Shown here: positions 54,341 through 63,551 of the stretch, one piece after another
Layout of the letters: every line of letters begins with the position of its first letter
Position numbering within the stretch: position 1 is the first letter of the stretch
Assembly: GCA_019561615.1 (NCBI GenBank)
Contig: JAHEQA010000029.1
Location: forward strand, 1 to 64,000
Source of the DNA: Methanothermococcus sp. SCGC AD-155-E23
Lineage (GTDB): Archaea; AGJL01; Methanococci; Methanococcales; Methanococcaceae
Reading direction: 5' to 3'
Length of the DNA: 64,000 bases
Translations under genes and position numbers: made by a program
Notes under the pieces: model-generated
The model's database searches: none
What the model was told of the DNA's origin: nothing
The model's input: only the letters and a program-made list of their open reading frames with translations

Positions 54341-55570
54341 ATGAACATCTTAGATGTTTGTCCAGGTCCAGTTTATCCTCCAATTTCTGGAGGGGTATTA
54401 AGAGTACATTATTTAAATTTAATGGCAGCCAATTATGGTCATAATATATATTTATTTACACAAGATATTCGCAATATTAACGAGATTAGAAGAATAAATT
54501 TTATAAAAAAGATTCCTGTCAATAATAACTATATAGAATATAGATACATAAATCTATTTTCTTTAATGGTTAATTATATTACTGTCTCTCTTGGAGCTGC
54601 CAAAATTTTTACAGGAAATATCTTAGATATTTTCAAACCTCAAACTCTTTATAAACTTATGCAAAAATGTGACATTATTAAGGTTGAAACCCCTTGGCAA
54701 TTTAGACATATTTTTAATAATAAGCCAAAAGATATCCCTATTATCTTAGTTGAACATAACGCTGAATTTGATCGACTTAGAAATTGTAATGGTTCTTTAC
54801 TCCCAAAACCTATTAAAGGATGGCTAATAAACGTTGCTATTGGAAAAGAAAAATTTGCTGTAGAAAATGCCGATATTATCTTTACAGTCTCGGAAGAAGA
54901 TAAAAATAAACTACGAAAGAAGTATGGCATTAAAAAGTCAAAATTTTATGTGATACCTAATGGGGTGGATGTTTCAAGATTTACTATACCTACGCCTACA
55001 GAGAAAAACAAATATAAACGTCAAATAATAGGAGATTCGAATAAAAAAGTTATTCTTTTCGTAGGTTCTTTGTACTATCCTAATATTGAAGCTGTTAAAT
55101 TTATAATTAATAATATTGCTCCAGAGGTACTTAAACATTATAAAAATTGTCTATTTCTTATAGTAGGTAGTGTAGGAAATTACTTTAAAAACATAAATTT
55201 AAAGTTAAAAAATAAAAACATATTTATGACGGGATTGGTTGAGGACATCTTACCATATTTCAAAATGGCGGATATTGCGATAAATCCTATTATCTCTGGA
55301 AGTGGCACTAATATAAAATTACTTGAATATTTAGCATCAGGTATACCCACTATAACTACACCCTTTGGAGCAAGAGGTATAGATGTGGAACCTAATAAGC
55401 ATGTTATGATAAAAGATATTGAAGATTTTTCAGAAGGAATAATAGAACTTTTATTAAATGAGGATCTTCAAAAGAGATTAAGCATCAATGGAAGGAAGTT
55501 AGTTGAAGAGAAATATGACTGGAAAAAAATCTCCAAAGAGGAGCTTAAGATATTAAGTCAGTTGTTGTGA
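54341..55570 (+). CDS. Glycosyltransferase family 4
   Basis: 409 residues, strongly AT-rich and rich in Asn, Lys and Ile. DVCPGPVYPPISGGVLRVHYL is the N-terminal GT4 loop; VEHNAEFDRL, VIPNGVDVSRF, ILFVGSLYYPN and INPIISGSGTNIKLLEYLASG mark the donor site. The SGSGTNIKLLE version resembles TuaC/WcaL-type and sugar-island GT4 enzymes. RBS TTAGGTGGCCATTA. Third glycosyltransferase in a row. Confidence 0.86.
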   Translation: MNILDVCPGPVYPPISGGVLRVHYLNLMAANYGHNIYLFTQDIRNINEIRRINFIKKIPVNNNYIEYRYINLFSLMVNYITVSLGAAKIFTGNILDIFKPQTLYKLMQKCDIIKVETPWQFRHIFNNKPKDIPIILVEHNAEFDRLRNCNGSLLPKPIKGWLINVAIGKEKFAVENADIIFTVSEEDKNKLRKKYGIKKSKFYVIPNGVDVSRFTIPTPTEKNKYKRQIIGDSNKKVILFVGSLYYPNIEAVKFIINNIAPEVLKHYKNCLFLIVGSVGNYFKNINLKLKNKNIFMTGLVEDILPYFKMADIAINPIISGSGTNIKLLEYLASGIPTITTPFGARGIDVEPNKHVMIKDIEDFSEGIIELLLNEDLQKRLSINGRKLVEEKYDWKKISKEELKILSQLL

Positions 55571-55620
55571 TTCTTATATAGTTTTGCAGGCGGTTTTTAA
55601 AAAGTAAATTTGGGGAGAAA

Positions 55621-57891
55621 ATGAAAATACTAAATCCATTTAAATTACAGAATTGGAAATTTAAAAAGTTTTTAGTGGTTATATTATTTTTTCAAATATC
55701 ACTCCTGGGGTTATTTATTTTTAATAATTTGGGAATAGATACTTTTATTATAAGGCCATTAATTGGATTTATCTATTTAACTTTTATACCTGGATATTTA
55801 TTACTAAGAATTTTAAAACTACATAATTTAGATACCATCGAAAGCCTCCTATATGCAGTAGGATTAAGTTTATTTTTAGATATGATAGTTGGATTTTTAA
55901 TAAACATGCTCTACCCTATTTTAGGAATAACAGGTAGACCAATAACAGAAATACCTATTGTTTTAACTATGATCCTAGTTGTAGGGATTTTATCTATTGT
56001 TGCATATATAAGGGATAAAGATTATGAAAATCCAGATTATATCTCACTTAAAGATATAATAAATCCTCAAGTATTGTTTTTAAGTCTAATTCCTTTTATG
56101 GCTATATTTGGAACATATCTAGTTAACTATCATGATAACAATATTTTACTCATAGTAATGATTATTGTCATTGCTTTAGTTAGTTTAATTGTTGGATTTA
56201 CAAATTGGATTAATGAAAAATATTTTCCCTATGCACTTTGGGTCATAGCTATTAGTTTAATATTGCATCAACAGTTAATTAGCCAAACTATTATAATAAA
56301 TGACTGTGTAGGAGAATTTTATTATGCTAAAAATGTGATATCCTTAGGGTATTGGCCATGGTATGAGTATGCTGAGGACATTTCTAATTTATTCCCAAGT
56401 ACTTATAATTCAGTTTTAAGTGTGACTGTACTACCTGCTGTGTTCCATTATATTACACATATTTCTTTAAATTGGATATACAAATTGATTTTGCCATTAT
56501 TCTACTCGTTACTTCCATTGTCTCTATATATATCTTTTAAGTATATTACAAATAATAAAAAACTTTTATTTCTCTCAACATTTTTATTTATATCAACAAC
56601 AGGATTTCTAAAAATACCTACTATTACAAAACAGTTACTTGCTCAATTATATGTTTTATTGTTAATAATTACTTTTTTAAACCCCAAAATAAAATCACAT
56701 ACTAGAATGTTATTATTATCTATCTTTAGTTTCTCATTAGTTGTATCGCATTATACAACTACATATCTAGTTATCCCATCTATAGTATTTATCTTACTAT
56801 TTTTTAAAGTTTGGAAATGGATTTTTCCACTTAGAAACAATATAATGGAAAAAGAATTAACAATAGTTTTAGGAATTCTTGTTATCTTTGCAATAAGCTG
56901 GTATATGTATACCTCACAGTCCATATCATTTAAGAGTTTTTTAGATTTTATTCAATCTCTTTGGACTTATGAAGTATTTGATATATATGAATCGAGATTA
57001 CTTTATACCGTAACTGTAAAACTATCCTCGGGCATTACGGATCATATAATTAAATTTCTTTATATGGTGTTATCTTTCTTTATTTTTATAGGATACGTGG
57101 ATAGATTAAATAGTGGTACAGTAAAAAAAGATTTAACAACCGGAAGATATATATTCATACTTGGATTTGGAGGCTTTTTACTTTTATTGCTTATACTAGC
57201 TATAGTATTACCATCAATTACATCATCCTTTGATACTGTAAGGTTGTATCAAACTTCGCTACTTATCCTGTCGATTTTTGCCATATTTGGTATTAAAAAA
57301 TTTGTAGATATATTAAATACCATATTAAAAAAATTAATGTGGGATATATCTCTAGATTATATAAAACTATCTTCTATATTTGTAATACTATTACTAATTT
57401 TTCCAGGGACTTCATTAGTTAGTGAGATAATAAACGATAATCCAAGATCTATTTCCCTAAGTAAAGAAAAAATCTTAAATAGCGGATCTATAAAATTTAA
57501 AATAAGTTATTTCCAGAGAGTTATACCAACTGAAAATATAATTTCTGGAAAGTGGATAGGAAAATACGGAGACAGTAACGATATATATAGATTTGATGTA
57601 GTGCAAGGTTATCCCTCTTTGCTATTATACGGTGACGTAAAAGGCAAGGTCTATTCTGTTGCAAAAGGGAGGATACTAGATAATGGAACTGTAGAGGTAT
57701 ACTATGATTTACCTAAGGATAACACAATTATGCAATTAACTTATCAGAATCTAGTATATGGTTTATATTGGACTTGGTACAATCCCCTCCAAACTTATAT
57801 CTTGTATAACCGTAGTGATGTAAAACCTATTATTGTAAATTCCTCGAAAATTTACGATAACGGAAAAAGTCAAGTATTATGGTATAATTAA
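55621..57891 (+). CDS. Large multi-pass membrane protein (DUF2206-like)
   Basis: 756 residues with some 14-16 hydrophobic segments and a C-terminal soluble tail from about 615. The start FIIRPLIGFIYLTFIPGYLLLRILKLHNL is characteristic of DUF2206/COG5617 membrane proteins of archaeal surface-glycan islands; their layout resembles GT-C transferases or polymerases. It could add a sugar outside the membrane or handle lipid-linked glycan. RBS TTGGGGAGAAA. Very AT-rich. The stop is 4 bp from the convergent GT2 gene. Confidence 0.75.
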   Translation: MKILNPFKLQNWKFKKFLVVILFFQISLLGLFIFNNLGIDTFIIRPLIGFIYLTFIPGYLLLRILKLHNLDTIESLLYAVGLSLFLDMIVGFLINMLYPILGITGRPITEIPIVLTMILVVGILSIVAYIRDKDYENPDYISLKDIINPQVLFLSLIPFMAIFGTYLVNYHDNNILLIVMIIVIALVSLIVGFTNWINEKYFPYALWVIAISLILHQQLISQTIIINDCVGEFYYAKNVISLGYWPWYEYAEDISNLFPSTYNSVLSVTVLPAVFHYITHISLNWIYKLILPLFYSLLPLSLYISFKYITNNKKLLFLSTFLFISTTGFLKIPTITKQLLAQLYVLLLIITFLNPKIKSHTRMLLLSIFSFSLVVSHYTTTYLVIPSIVFILLFFKVWKWIFPLRNNIMEKELTIVLGILVIFAISWYMYTSQSISFKSFLDFIQSLWTYEVFDIYESRLLYTVTVKLSSGITDHIIKFLYMVLSFFIFIGYVDRLNSGTVKKDLTTGRYIFILGFGGFLLLLLILAIVLPSITSSFDTVRLYQTSLLILSIFAIFGIKKFVDILNTILKKLMWDISLDYIKLSSIFVILLLIFPGTSLVSEIINDNPRSISLSKEKILNSGSIKFKISYFQRVIPTENIISGKWIGKYGDSNDIYRFDVVQGYPSLLLYGDVKGKVYSVAKGRILDNGTVEVYYDLPKDNTIMQLTYQNLVYGLYWTWYNPLQTYILYNRSDVKPIIVNSSKIYDNGKSQVLWYN

Positions 57892-57895
57892 TCCT

Positions 57896-58951
57896 CTAAA
57901 ATAGGTCTTTTCTGTGATATCTCCCAATAATACCATCCCATATACCCATATAGAAATACTTTAATAAATAGATCTTCTTTTTTAGAAAGATGAAATAGAT
58001 TAACCTTCTAAAATGTTCATAACTTAAAAACCACAGCAAGAGTATTAGGTAATTTAAAAAATTATTGTGTTTTTTGACAAAATAGACTCTATTCCTAGTC
58101 ATATAATAAATAACAGCAGGAGTATCATCCCCTCCAGAACTTGCAGAAACTTTATGCCATAAAATTGACTTTGTGGCACACAATAGTTTATATCCCAACT
58201 CCCTGCACCTTACACATAGATCGGTATCCTCATAGTAACAAAAGTATCTCTCATCAAATCCTTTTAACTTATACAGTACCTCACCTCTAATCAACATAGA
58301 ACATCCAGTTATATATTCACACTCTACTACGTTACACTTCTTTTTATCTTCTGTATAGTGCCAAGTTCTTCCCAACTTTATATCAACTCCACCACCGCCT
58401 AGGGCCCAGATAACATCATCCCTTCCATTGTAATCGTAATAGTATATCTTACTTCCAACTATTCCAATATTCTCATTACTTTCAGCCACCTTAACAAGTT
58501 CTATTAAGTAATTTCTATCTACTACTGTGTCGTTATTTAATAAACAGATATACTTCGGTTTAAGAACATCCAAGGCGAATCTAATACCGATGTTGTTTCC
58601 CCCTGCAAAACCGTAGTTATCTCTATTTTTTATTAATATCAACCTCTTATTTGAGGGCAATTCCTCGTATTTCTCTTTATCTTTAAAGTACCCTTTTTTT
58701 ACATCCTCTTCATCAATCTCAAATACTTCAATAGGTTTGTTCTCTTTTGAATACTTAAAAAACTTAGAGTTTACCTCTATCTCTCCTCTGCAGTATTCCT
58801 TTATTTTTTCTATGGATCCATCCTGGGAGTTGTTGTCTACAAGGATAATGTCGTAGTTGTAGTAATTTATTCTATAGAGAGATTCCAAACACTCGATTGT
58901 GTCCTTCCAGCCATTCCAGTTAAGGATGATTATTGAAACCCGAGGATGCAT
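57896..58951 (-). CDS. Glycosyltransferase family 2 (rhamnosyltransferase-like)
   Basis: 351 residues. VSIIILNWNGWKDTIECLESL and DIILVDNNSQDGSIEKI open the GT-A domain; NYGFAGGNNIGIRFAL, LLNNDTVVD (DxD-like), GCSMLIRGEVL and FCYYEDTDLCVRCRELGYKLLC follow, as in WbbL-type rhamnosyltransferases. An insert of about 40 charged residues (near 60-105) splits the first half. The C-terminal hydrophobic part suggests membrane contact. RBS AAGGTGAACTATTT. First of a minus-strand block facing the plus-strand half of the island. Confidence 0.86.
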   Translation of the reverse strand: MHPRVSIIILNWNGWKDTIECLESLYRINYYNYDIILVDNNSQDGSIEKIKEYCRGEIEVNSKFFKYSKENKPIEVFEIDEEDVKKGYFKDKEKYEELPSNKRLILIKNRDNYGFAGGNNIGIRFALDVLKPKYICLLNNDTVVDRNYLIELVKVAESNENIGIVGSKIYYYDYNGRDDVIWALGGGGVDIKLGRTWHYTEDKKKCNVVECEYITGCSMLIRGEVLYKLKGFDERYFCYYEDTDLCVRCRELGYKLLCATKSILWHKVSASSGGDDTPAVIYYMTRNRVYFVKKHNNFLNYLILLLWFLSYEHFRRLIYFIFLKKKIYLLKYFYMGIWDGIIGRYHRKDLF

Positions 58952-58963
58952 AAATAGTTCACC

Positions 58964-59917
58964 TTATATACTTCCTAATAGTTCTCTTACACTCCTCTCA
59001 ACTGCCTGGTAGCTGTTCAGCCCTGGCTTCCACCCTTTACTCTTGGCTTTCTCTATGCTTAATCGCATAAATTTAACATCTCCTTTCCATCCCCGCCCTC
59101 CATCAACACCTCCTGTAAAATAAAACTCAGGATTTAAATTCATAGCCTTGCTAACTATCTCTGCTATTTCTTTAACTGTAATCCAGTCTTCACTTCCTAG
59201 ATTATAGATATCATAGATTTTTTCTTCTTCTTTAAACTTCTCTAAAAGATAGAGCATTGCATCAACTGTATCGCTAACATGGAGATAACTTTTTCTCTGT
59301 GTCCCATCTCCAAGGATCTCTAACCTTTCAGGAGTTTTCCTGAGTTTGTTAATAAAATCGTATATTACTCCGTGATTCAATCTTTCTCCTATGATGTTGG
59401 CCAGTCTAAAAATGAGAGATTTAATACCAAAGGTATGGGCATATCCACTTATTAATGCCTCAACTGCTAATTTAACACCACCGTAAACACTTATTGGTTC
59501 TAGTGGGGAGTAATCCTCAGGAGTTGGAATAATCTTAGCGTCTCCATAAACAGTTGAAGAAGAGGTAAAAACAAGATATTTCACATTTTCTTTTCTCATA
59601 GCCTCCAGGAGATTGTAGGTTATTAAAACATTAGTTTCATACAGGAGTTCTGGACTCTGGGTACCAATTCTAACTTCTGGATTCGCAGCCAGGTGAAAAA
59701 CAATATCAATATCCTTTACACATTCCAATACAATCTTGGGATCTCTCATATCCCCTTTAATAAATTCGAAGTTCTTGTTATCTAGCCATTTTTCAATGTT
59801 TTTTAAACTTCCAGCACTTAAGTCATCAATAACTCTAACTTTATATCCCCTTTCCATTAATCTATCAACTAAATGAGAACCTATAAATCCAGCACCACCA
59901 GTTACCAGAACCTTCAT
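58964..59917 (-). CDS. NAD-dependent nucleotide-sugar epimerase (GalE-like)
   Basis: Extended short-chain dehydrogenase of 317 residues. TGGAGFIG at 6-13 binds NAD; FTSSSTVYG and Y145-x-x-x-K149 (VYGGVKLA) form the active site; HLAANPEVR is typical of archaeal UDP-glucose 4-epimerase-like enzymes. It may act on UDP-Glc, UDP-GlcNAc or another sugar. The ATG at 59917 follows AGGTGGGAATA; the GTG three codons upstream lies in that RBS. Confidence 0.87.
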   Translation of the reverse strand: MKVLVTGGAGFIGSHLVDRLMERGYKVRVIDDLSAGSLKNIEKWLDNKNFEFIKGDMRDPKIVLECVKDIDIVFHLAANPEVRIGTQSPELLYETNVLITYNLLEAMRKENVKYLVFTSSSTVYGDAKIIPTPEDYSPLEPISVYGGVKLAVEALISGYAHTFGIKSLIFRLANIIGERLNHGVIYDFINKLRKTPERLEILGDGTQRKSYLHVSDTVDAMLYLLEKFKEEEKIYDIYNLGSEDWITVKEIAEIVSKAMNLNPEFYFTGGVDGGRGWKGDVKFMRLSIEKAKSKGWKPGLNSYQAVERSVRELLGSI

Positions 59918-59946
59918 TATTCCCACCTACTAGACAAGAAAATATC

Positions 59947-60942
59947 CTAATCTCCTCTTTGTATCTTTGCATGCCCTCCAACAAGACTCTTTTTAAGTTC
60001 CAAATTTCTAATTTCACATTTCTTGTCAATTATAGAGCGCCAAATCGTCGAATTTCTGATTACAGTATTTTTAAAGATTATAGAATCACTTATATCGGAG
60101 TTTTCTATGATACATCCCTCGCCGATATAGGCGTAAGGTCCAATTATCGATCTTCCAAGGATCTTTGCACCCTTCCTTATAACTACCGGAGGAATTATTT
60201 TTGAATAGGGGCTAATCTGAATCTCTTCAATATGGCTCTCCTTTAATAAAGTTTTCATAGCTTCCAGATAACTATCAGATGATCCAATATCATACCAGTA
60301 ATTATCAAAAGGATATGCATGAATTTCTATCCCTTTGGAAAGGAGCCATTGTACAAAATATCCTGGAGAGTCTTTACTATTTTCATTTAAGTATTCTGGA
60401 ATAAGATCTATAACTTCCTTTGGGAATATGTAAATCCCCGTACTTACCCATGTTGACTTTGGTTTTACAGGTTTTTCCTCAAAATCTACAATCTTTTCAT
60501 TCTCTAAGAGTACAACACCGTAACGTTTAGCCAACTCAAAATCACCAACATCATAAACAGCTATTAGTGGTTTTCCATTGTATTTACTTAAAAAATCTTT
60601 TAGACTAAAAGAGAAGAGATTGTCCCCAGCTATAATAAGATAATCATCTGTCCCCAGTTTTTTAACAACCTCGTCCAGAGCTCCAATGGTGCCAAGTTTT
60701 TCATCTTCACAGAGGGTTTCTTCAATTAAAAGAGTAACACCCTTGTCTTCTGCCCATTTTTTAAATTGAGAGGCAAAAAACCTATTGGTTGAGAGATAGA
60801 CCTCTAAATCCAGTTCCTCTGTCTTTTCAAGAATGTAGTCAATGATTAATTTATTACCAACTGGGAGTAGGGGCTTAGGATTGTCCTTTGTTATAGGCCA
60901 TAGACGGGTAGCATAACCCCCAGCCATAATCACTACTTTCAT
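59947..60942 (-). CDS. Sugar-1-phosphate nucleotidyltransferase with left-handed beta-helix tail
   Basis: 331 residues. MKVVIMAGGYATRLWPITKDNPKPLLPVG is the pyrophosphorylase signature; AGDNLFSF binds the nucleotide sugar and FEEKPVKPKSTWVSTGIYIF completes the site. From about 245, hexapeptide repeats (IGPYAYIGEGCIIENSDI) form a beta helix. Archaeal homologues are called glucose-1-phosphate thymidylyltransferase, but uridylyl or guanylyl transfer is possible. It should supply an activated sugar to the neighbouring epimerase and transferases. The ATG at 60942 is preferred over a GTG three codons earlier; the RBS is weak. Confidence 0.85.
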   Translation of the reverse strand: MKVVIMAGGYATRLWPITKDNPKPLLPVGNKLIIDYILEKTEELDLEVYLSTNRFFASQFKKWAEDKGVTLLIEETLCEDEKLGTIGALDEVVKKLGTDDYLIIAGDNLFSFSLKDFLSKYNGKPLIAVYDVGDFELAKRYGVVLLENEKIVDFEEKPVKPKSTWVSTGIYIFPKEVIDLIPEYLNENSKDSPGYFVQWLLSKGIEIHAYPFDNYWYDIGSSDSYLEAMKTLLKESHIEEIQISPYSKIIPPVVIRKGAKILGRSIIGPYAYIGEGCIIENSDISDSIIFKNTVIRNSTIWRSIIDKKCEIRNLELKKSLVGGHAKIQRGD

Positions 60943-61013
60943 ATATATCACTATATTACATCTTTAAAGAAAAAATAAGATTAGAAAATATTTAAAATTT
61001 ATGGAGAAAAATT

Positions 61014-61041
61014 AAAAAAAAAGATTTTTAATTAAAATCTT
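61014..61041 (-). terminator. Hairpin plus oligo-T terminator
   Basis: On the minus strand the end of the FAD-enzyme gene runs into a perfect 8-bp stem (AAGATTTT / AAAATCTT, 61021-61041, 5-base loop) followed by nine T (plus-strand A run 61014-61022). The stem overlaps the stop codon at 61032-61034. Confidence 0.65.
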
Positions 61042-62333
61042 GAGGAAACATAGTCTTTTACCATTCTAATAACAGCATCCATGTTTGCATAACTCCAACT
61101 TCCAAACCTTCCTATACTATCGATTCCAATCCTTTGTAAGTATTCAAATATCTTTGTCAGGTTATCTCTGTATTTTAGATCGTAGATTACATAAGCGTAT
61201 TTAAACTTATATAAAAATGTAAGTGTTATATCATCTTTATTTATAATTCCAAGTTTGTCAAGATCCTCTACAGTTTTTTCGACTATTTCGTTTTCACTCA
61301 TCTTACTAATCTCGTCTCCCTCTCTATAAGTTATCTCAGCGAGAATAGAGGATTTCCCATTAGGAGCAACATATGGAGAATAGTTAGAGGGAAAACTTAC
61401 TCTATGAGGTAAGATGTCCTTATCTGCAATATAGAGCCATGAAAAATCGTTGATCTTTGGTTTATCTACCCCAATACCTACTGTAATTATTGAATTAAAT
61501 TTAAGGTTCCTTACAGCGTCCATAACATCTTCTGGAACATTTAAGGTTTTTAAAAGTTCCTGTAACGGGATCGTTGATATCAACTTATCAAATTCAAGCT
61601 CTTCTTTGCCATTAGAGACTATCCATTTACCATCTTCCTTTTTTACTGATTTAACTTCAAAATTGGTAATAATTTTATCCTTGACATAGTCCTCTAAAGC
61701 TTTTATTAGGCTTTGAATTCCCCCAAATTTAGGATAGTAAAAATATAATTGATGGGTATATCCTTCAGTAGAGATACCAAGTGAAGACTTTATTATATCT
61801 TCAACAGGCGGCTGTGGAATACGTTCAACCCATACAGTACTAATCTGATCTAGTGGATACTTCCAGATTTTTTCGTTGTATGGTATAAGGTATTTTTCTC
61901 CAATACCCTTCCCAAAAGTGTAGTAAAACCATTCTTTTAAATTAGTAGGTGGCTTTAATTCACCTTTCTCTTTTTTAAGTAAGTTTTGGATAAAATAATA
62001 TAGACATTCAAAGTTGTCCTGTTTTGGTAGGTCGGCTAAACCATTCTCAAAGGGATATTTAACATAACGACCCTTATAAAGTATTTTAGTGTTTCTTCTA
62101 TTTTTTACTACGTTATCTCCGAGTAAAGAAACCATAAAATTTAGAATTTCTTTGTCTTTTGAAAAGATTATATGGGATCCACCAACATCGAATGTGAAAC
62201 CATCTATATTCACTGATTTCATAAGTCCTCCACATTCTGATTCCTTCTCGAGGATTAAAAAGTCATATTCTTTTTGATTGAGATAGTAACCTAAAGAAAG
62301 CCCTGATAACCCACCACCAAGAATTCCTATCAT
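61032..62333 (-). CDS. FAD amine-oxidase-like enzyme (protoporphyrinogen oxidase / UDP-Galp mutase-like)
   Basis: 433 residues. GILGGGLSGLSLGYYL at 3-18 binds FAD; ILEKESECGGLMKS and FDVGGSHIIF follow as in UDP-galactopyranose mutase and its relatives; the C terminus IGRFGSWSYANMDAVIRMV is the second FAD-contact region. In glycan islands such proteins are often nucleotide-sugar mutases or reductases rather than heme enzymes, which suits this context, but no substrate can be assigned. RBS GGGTGAAAAG. Confidence 0.78.
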   Translation of the reverse strand: MIGILGGGLSGLSLGYYLNQKEYDFLILEKESECGGLMKSVNIDGFTFDVGGSHIIFSKDKEILNFMVSLLGDNVVKNRRNTKILYKGRYVKYPFENGLADLPKQDNFECLYYFIQNLLKKEKGELKPPTNLKEWFYYTFGKGIGEKYLIPYNEKIWKYPLDQISTVWVERIPQPPVEDIIKSSLGISTEGYTHQLYFYYPKFGGIQSLIKALEDYVKDKIITNFEVKSVKKEDGKWIVSNGKEELEFDKLISTIPLQELLKTLNVPEDVMDAVRNLKFNSIITVGIGVDKPKINDFSWLYIADKDILPHRVSFPSNYSPYVAPNGKSSILAEITYREGDEISKMSENEIVEKTVEDLDKLGIINKDDITLTFLYKFKYAYVIYDLKYRDNLTKIFEYLQRIGIDSIGRFGSWSYANMDAVIRMVKDYVSSRF

Positions 62334-62337
62334 CTTT

Positions 62338-63540
62338 TCACCCTATATATCCATTATATCCTCTGAGTAATAGTTCATTAAACTGCTGGGTAGCTTCTTT
62401 CCAAGTTCGAGATTGTAGGTTGTTTATAGCATTTTCAGCAATCTTAAGTCTCTCTTCTGGGTGCTTTATATACCACATCACTTTTTTAACAAAATCCTGA
62501 GGATAACTTCTTACTAAGATTGCACAGTTTGGATCAAAAAAAGTACTAAAGCTTCCTTCATAAACTTCAATAACAGGACATCCACAAGCCATCATTTCTA
62601 AGGGCACTAATGATATGTTTGTGTATGAAAATACTATTCCAAAATCACTTTTTTGATATAATTTTCTTAATTCTTTTTTTGATGGTTTTCCTAGATTTTT
62701 ATATGGAACAGATATTGGGTATTTTACTTTTTTATTATTTCCAAAAAATAGTATCTCAACATTGTATCCTTCTTTTTTGACTCTTTTATATAACTCCTCT
62801 AGACACATTAATAAGAATACTGGACCTCTTTTTGGGTCATTTTTTAAATATACAATAATTCTGATTTTATCTTTATTTATGAATTTTTGTTTCCAGTTGT
62901 CTTCAGGCCAATACTCCTTCGGTTCAAATGGAAAAACAATGTCATCAACTTGAACTTTAAATGTACCTTCTATTCTAAGTTTGTTCCATGCCCCAAGAGA
63001 TATCATGTGATAACCCATTTTATAAGTATTTTCTACGAATACTTTAATATCTCCCCTAGGATAAAAATCTGGCTCGTAGTCTTGAACAAAGTACGCTTTA
63101 TATTTAACATTATCCATGTTCCAAAGGTAATATGCAGATACCCAATATGTTGCAACACCTACGTCATATTCAAATTCTGTAAGTCCTTCAGGTCCTAGAA
63201 TTTCTCCTTTATATCCTTTAAGGTTGTGTTCTGCATTTAACTTCATTTCTGATATTTTTTGTGGAAGGTATGAAATATAGTAAACTTCATGACCAAACTC
63301 TGAGAGATAAGTTCCCAATCTCAGTATAGAAGTATGACCCCCACTATATTTGGGCATTCCTGGTATTATAAATGCAATTGAAAGTTTCTTTTTTTTCGGT
63401 CTATGTGTTTTCTGATTAAAATCTTTTCTGTTTTCATCTAATAGGTCTACATCCTTAATAATCCTGTATTCCCTTAATGCATTTTTTAATCGATAATTCT
63501 GTAGATAGTTACCAACAATTTCTTTTACTATATTGATCAA
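62338..63540 (-). CDS. WsaF-like glycosyltransferase (GT4 fold)
   Basis: 400 residues. After about 50 basic residues, KLSIAFIIPGMPKYSGGHTSIL opens the N domain; YKAYFVQDYEPDFYPRG and IRIIVYLKNDPKRGP are typical of WsaF/rhamnan-synthesis transferases, and VPLEMMACGCPVIEVYEG closes the donor site. The start is a TTG at 63540 after GAGGTGATTCTG. AT-rich. It may transfer rhamnose or another deoxysugar (inference from family only). Confidence 0.82.
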   Translation of the reverse strand: MINIVKEIVGNYLQNYRLKNALREYRIIKDVDLLDENRKDFNQKTHRPKKKKLSIAFIIPGMPKYSGGHTSILRLGTYLSEFGHEVYYISYLPQKISEMKLNAEHNLKGYKGEILGPEGLTEFEYDVGVATYWVSAYYLWNMDNVKYKAYFVQDYEPDFYPRGDIKVFVENTYKMGYHMISLGAWNKLRIEGTFKVQVDDIVFPFEPKEYWPEDNWKQKFINKDKIRIIVYLKNDPKRGPVFLLMCLEELYKRVKKEGYNVEILFFGNNKKVKYPISVPYKNLGKPSKKELRKLYQKSDFGIVFSYTNISLVPLEMMACGCPVIEVYEGSFSTFFDPNCAILVRSYPQDFVKKVMWYIKHPEERLKIAENAINNLQSRTWKEATQQFNELLLRGYNGYIG

Positions 63541-63551
63541 ACAGAATCACC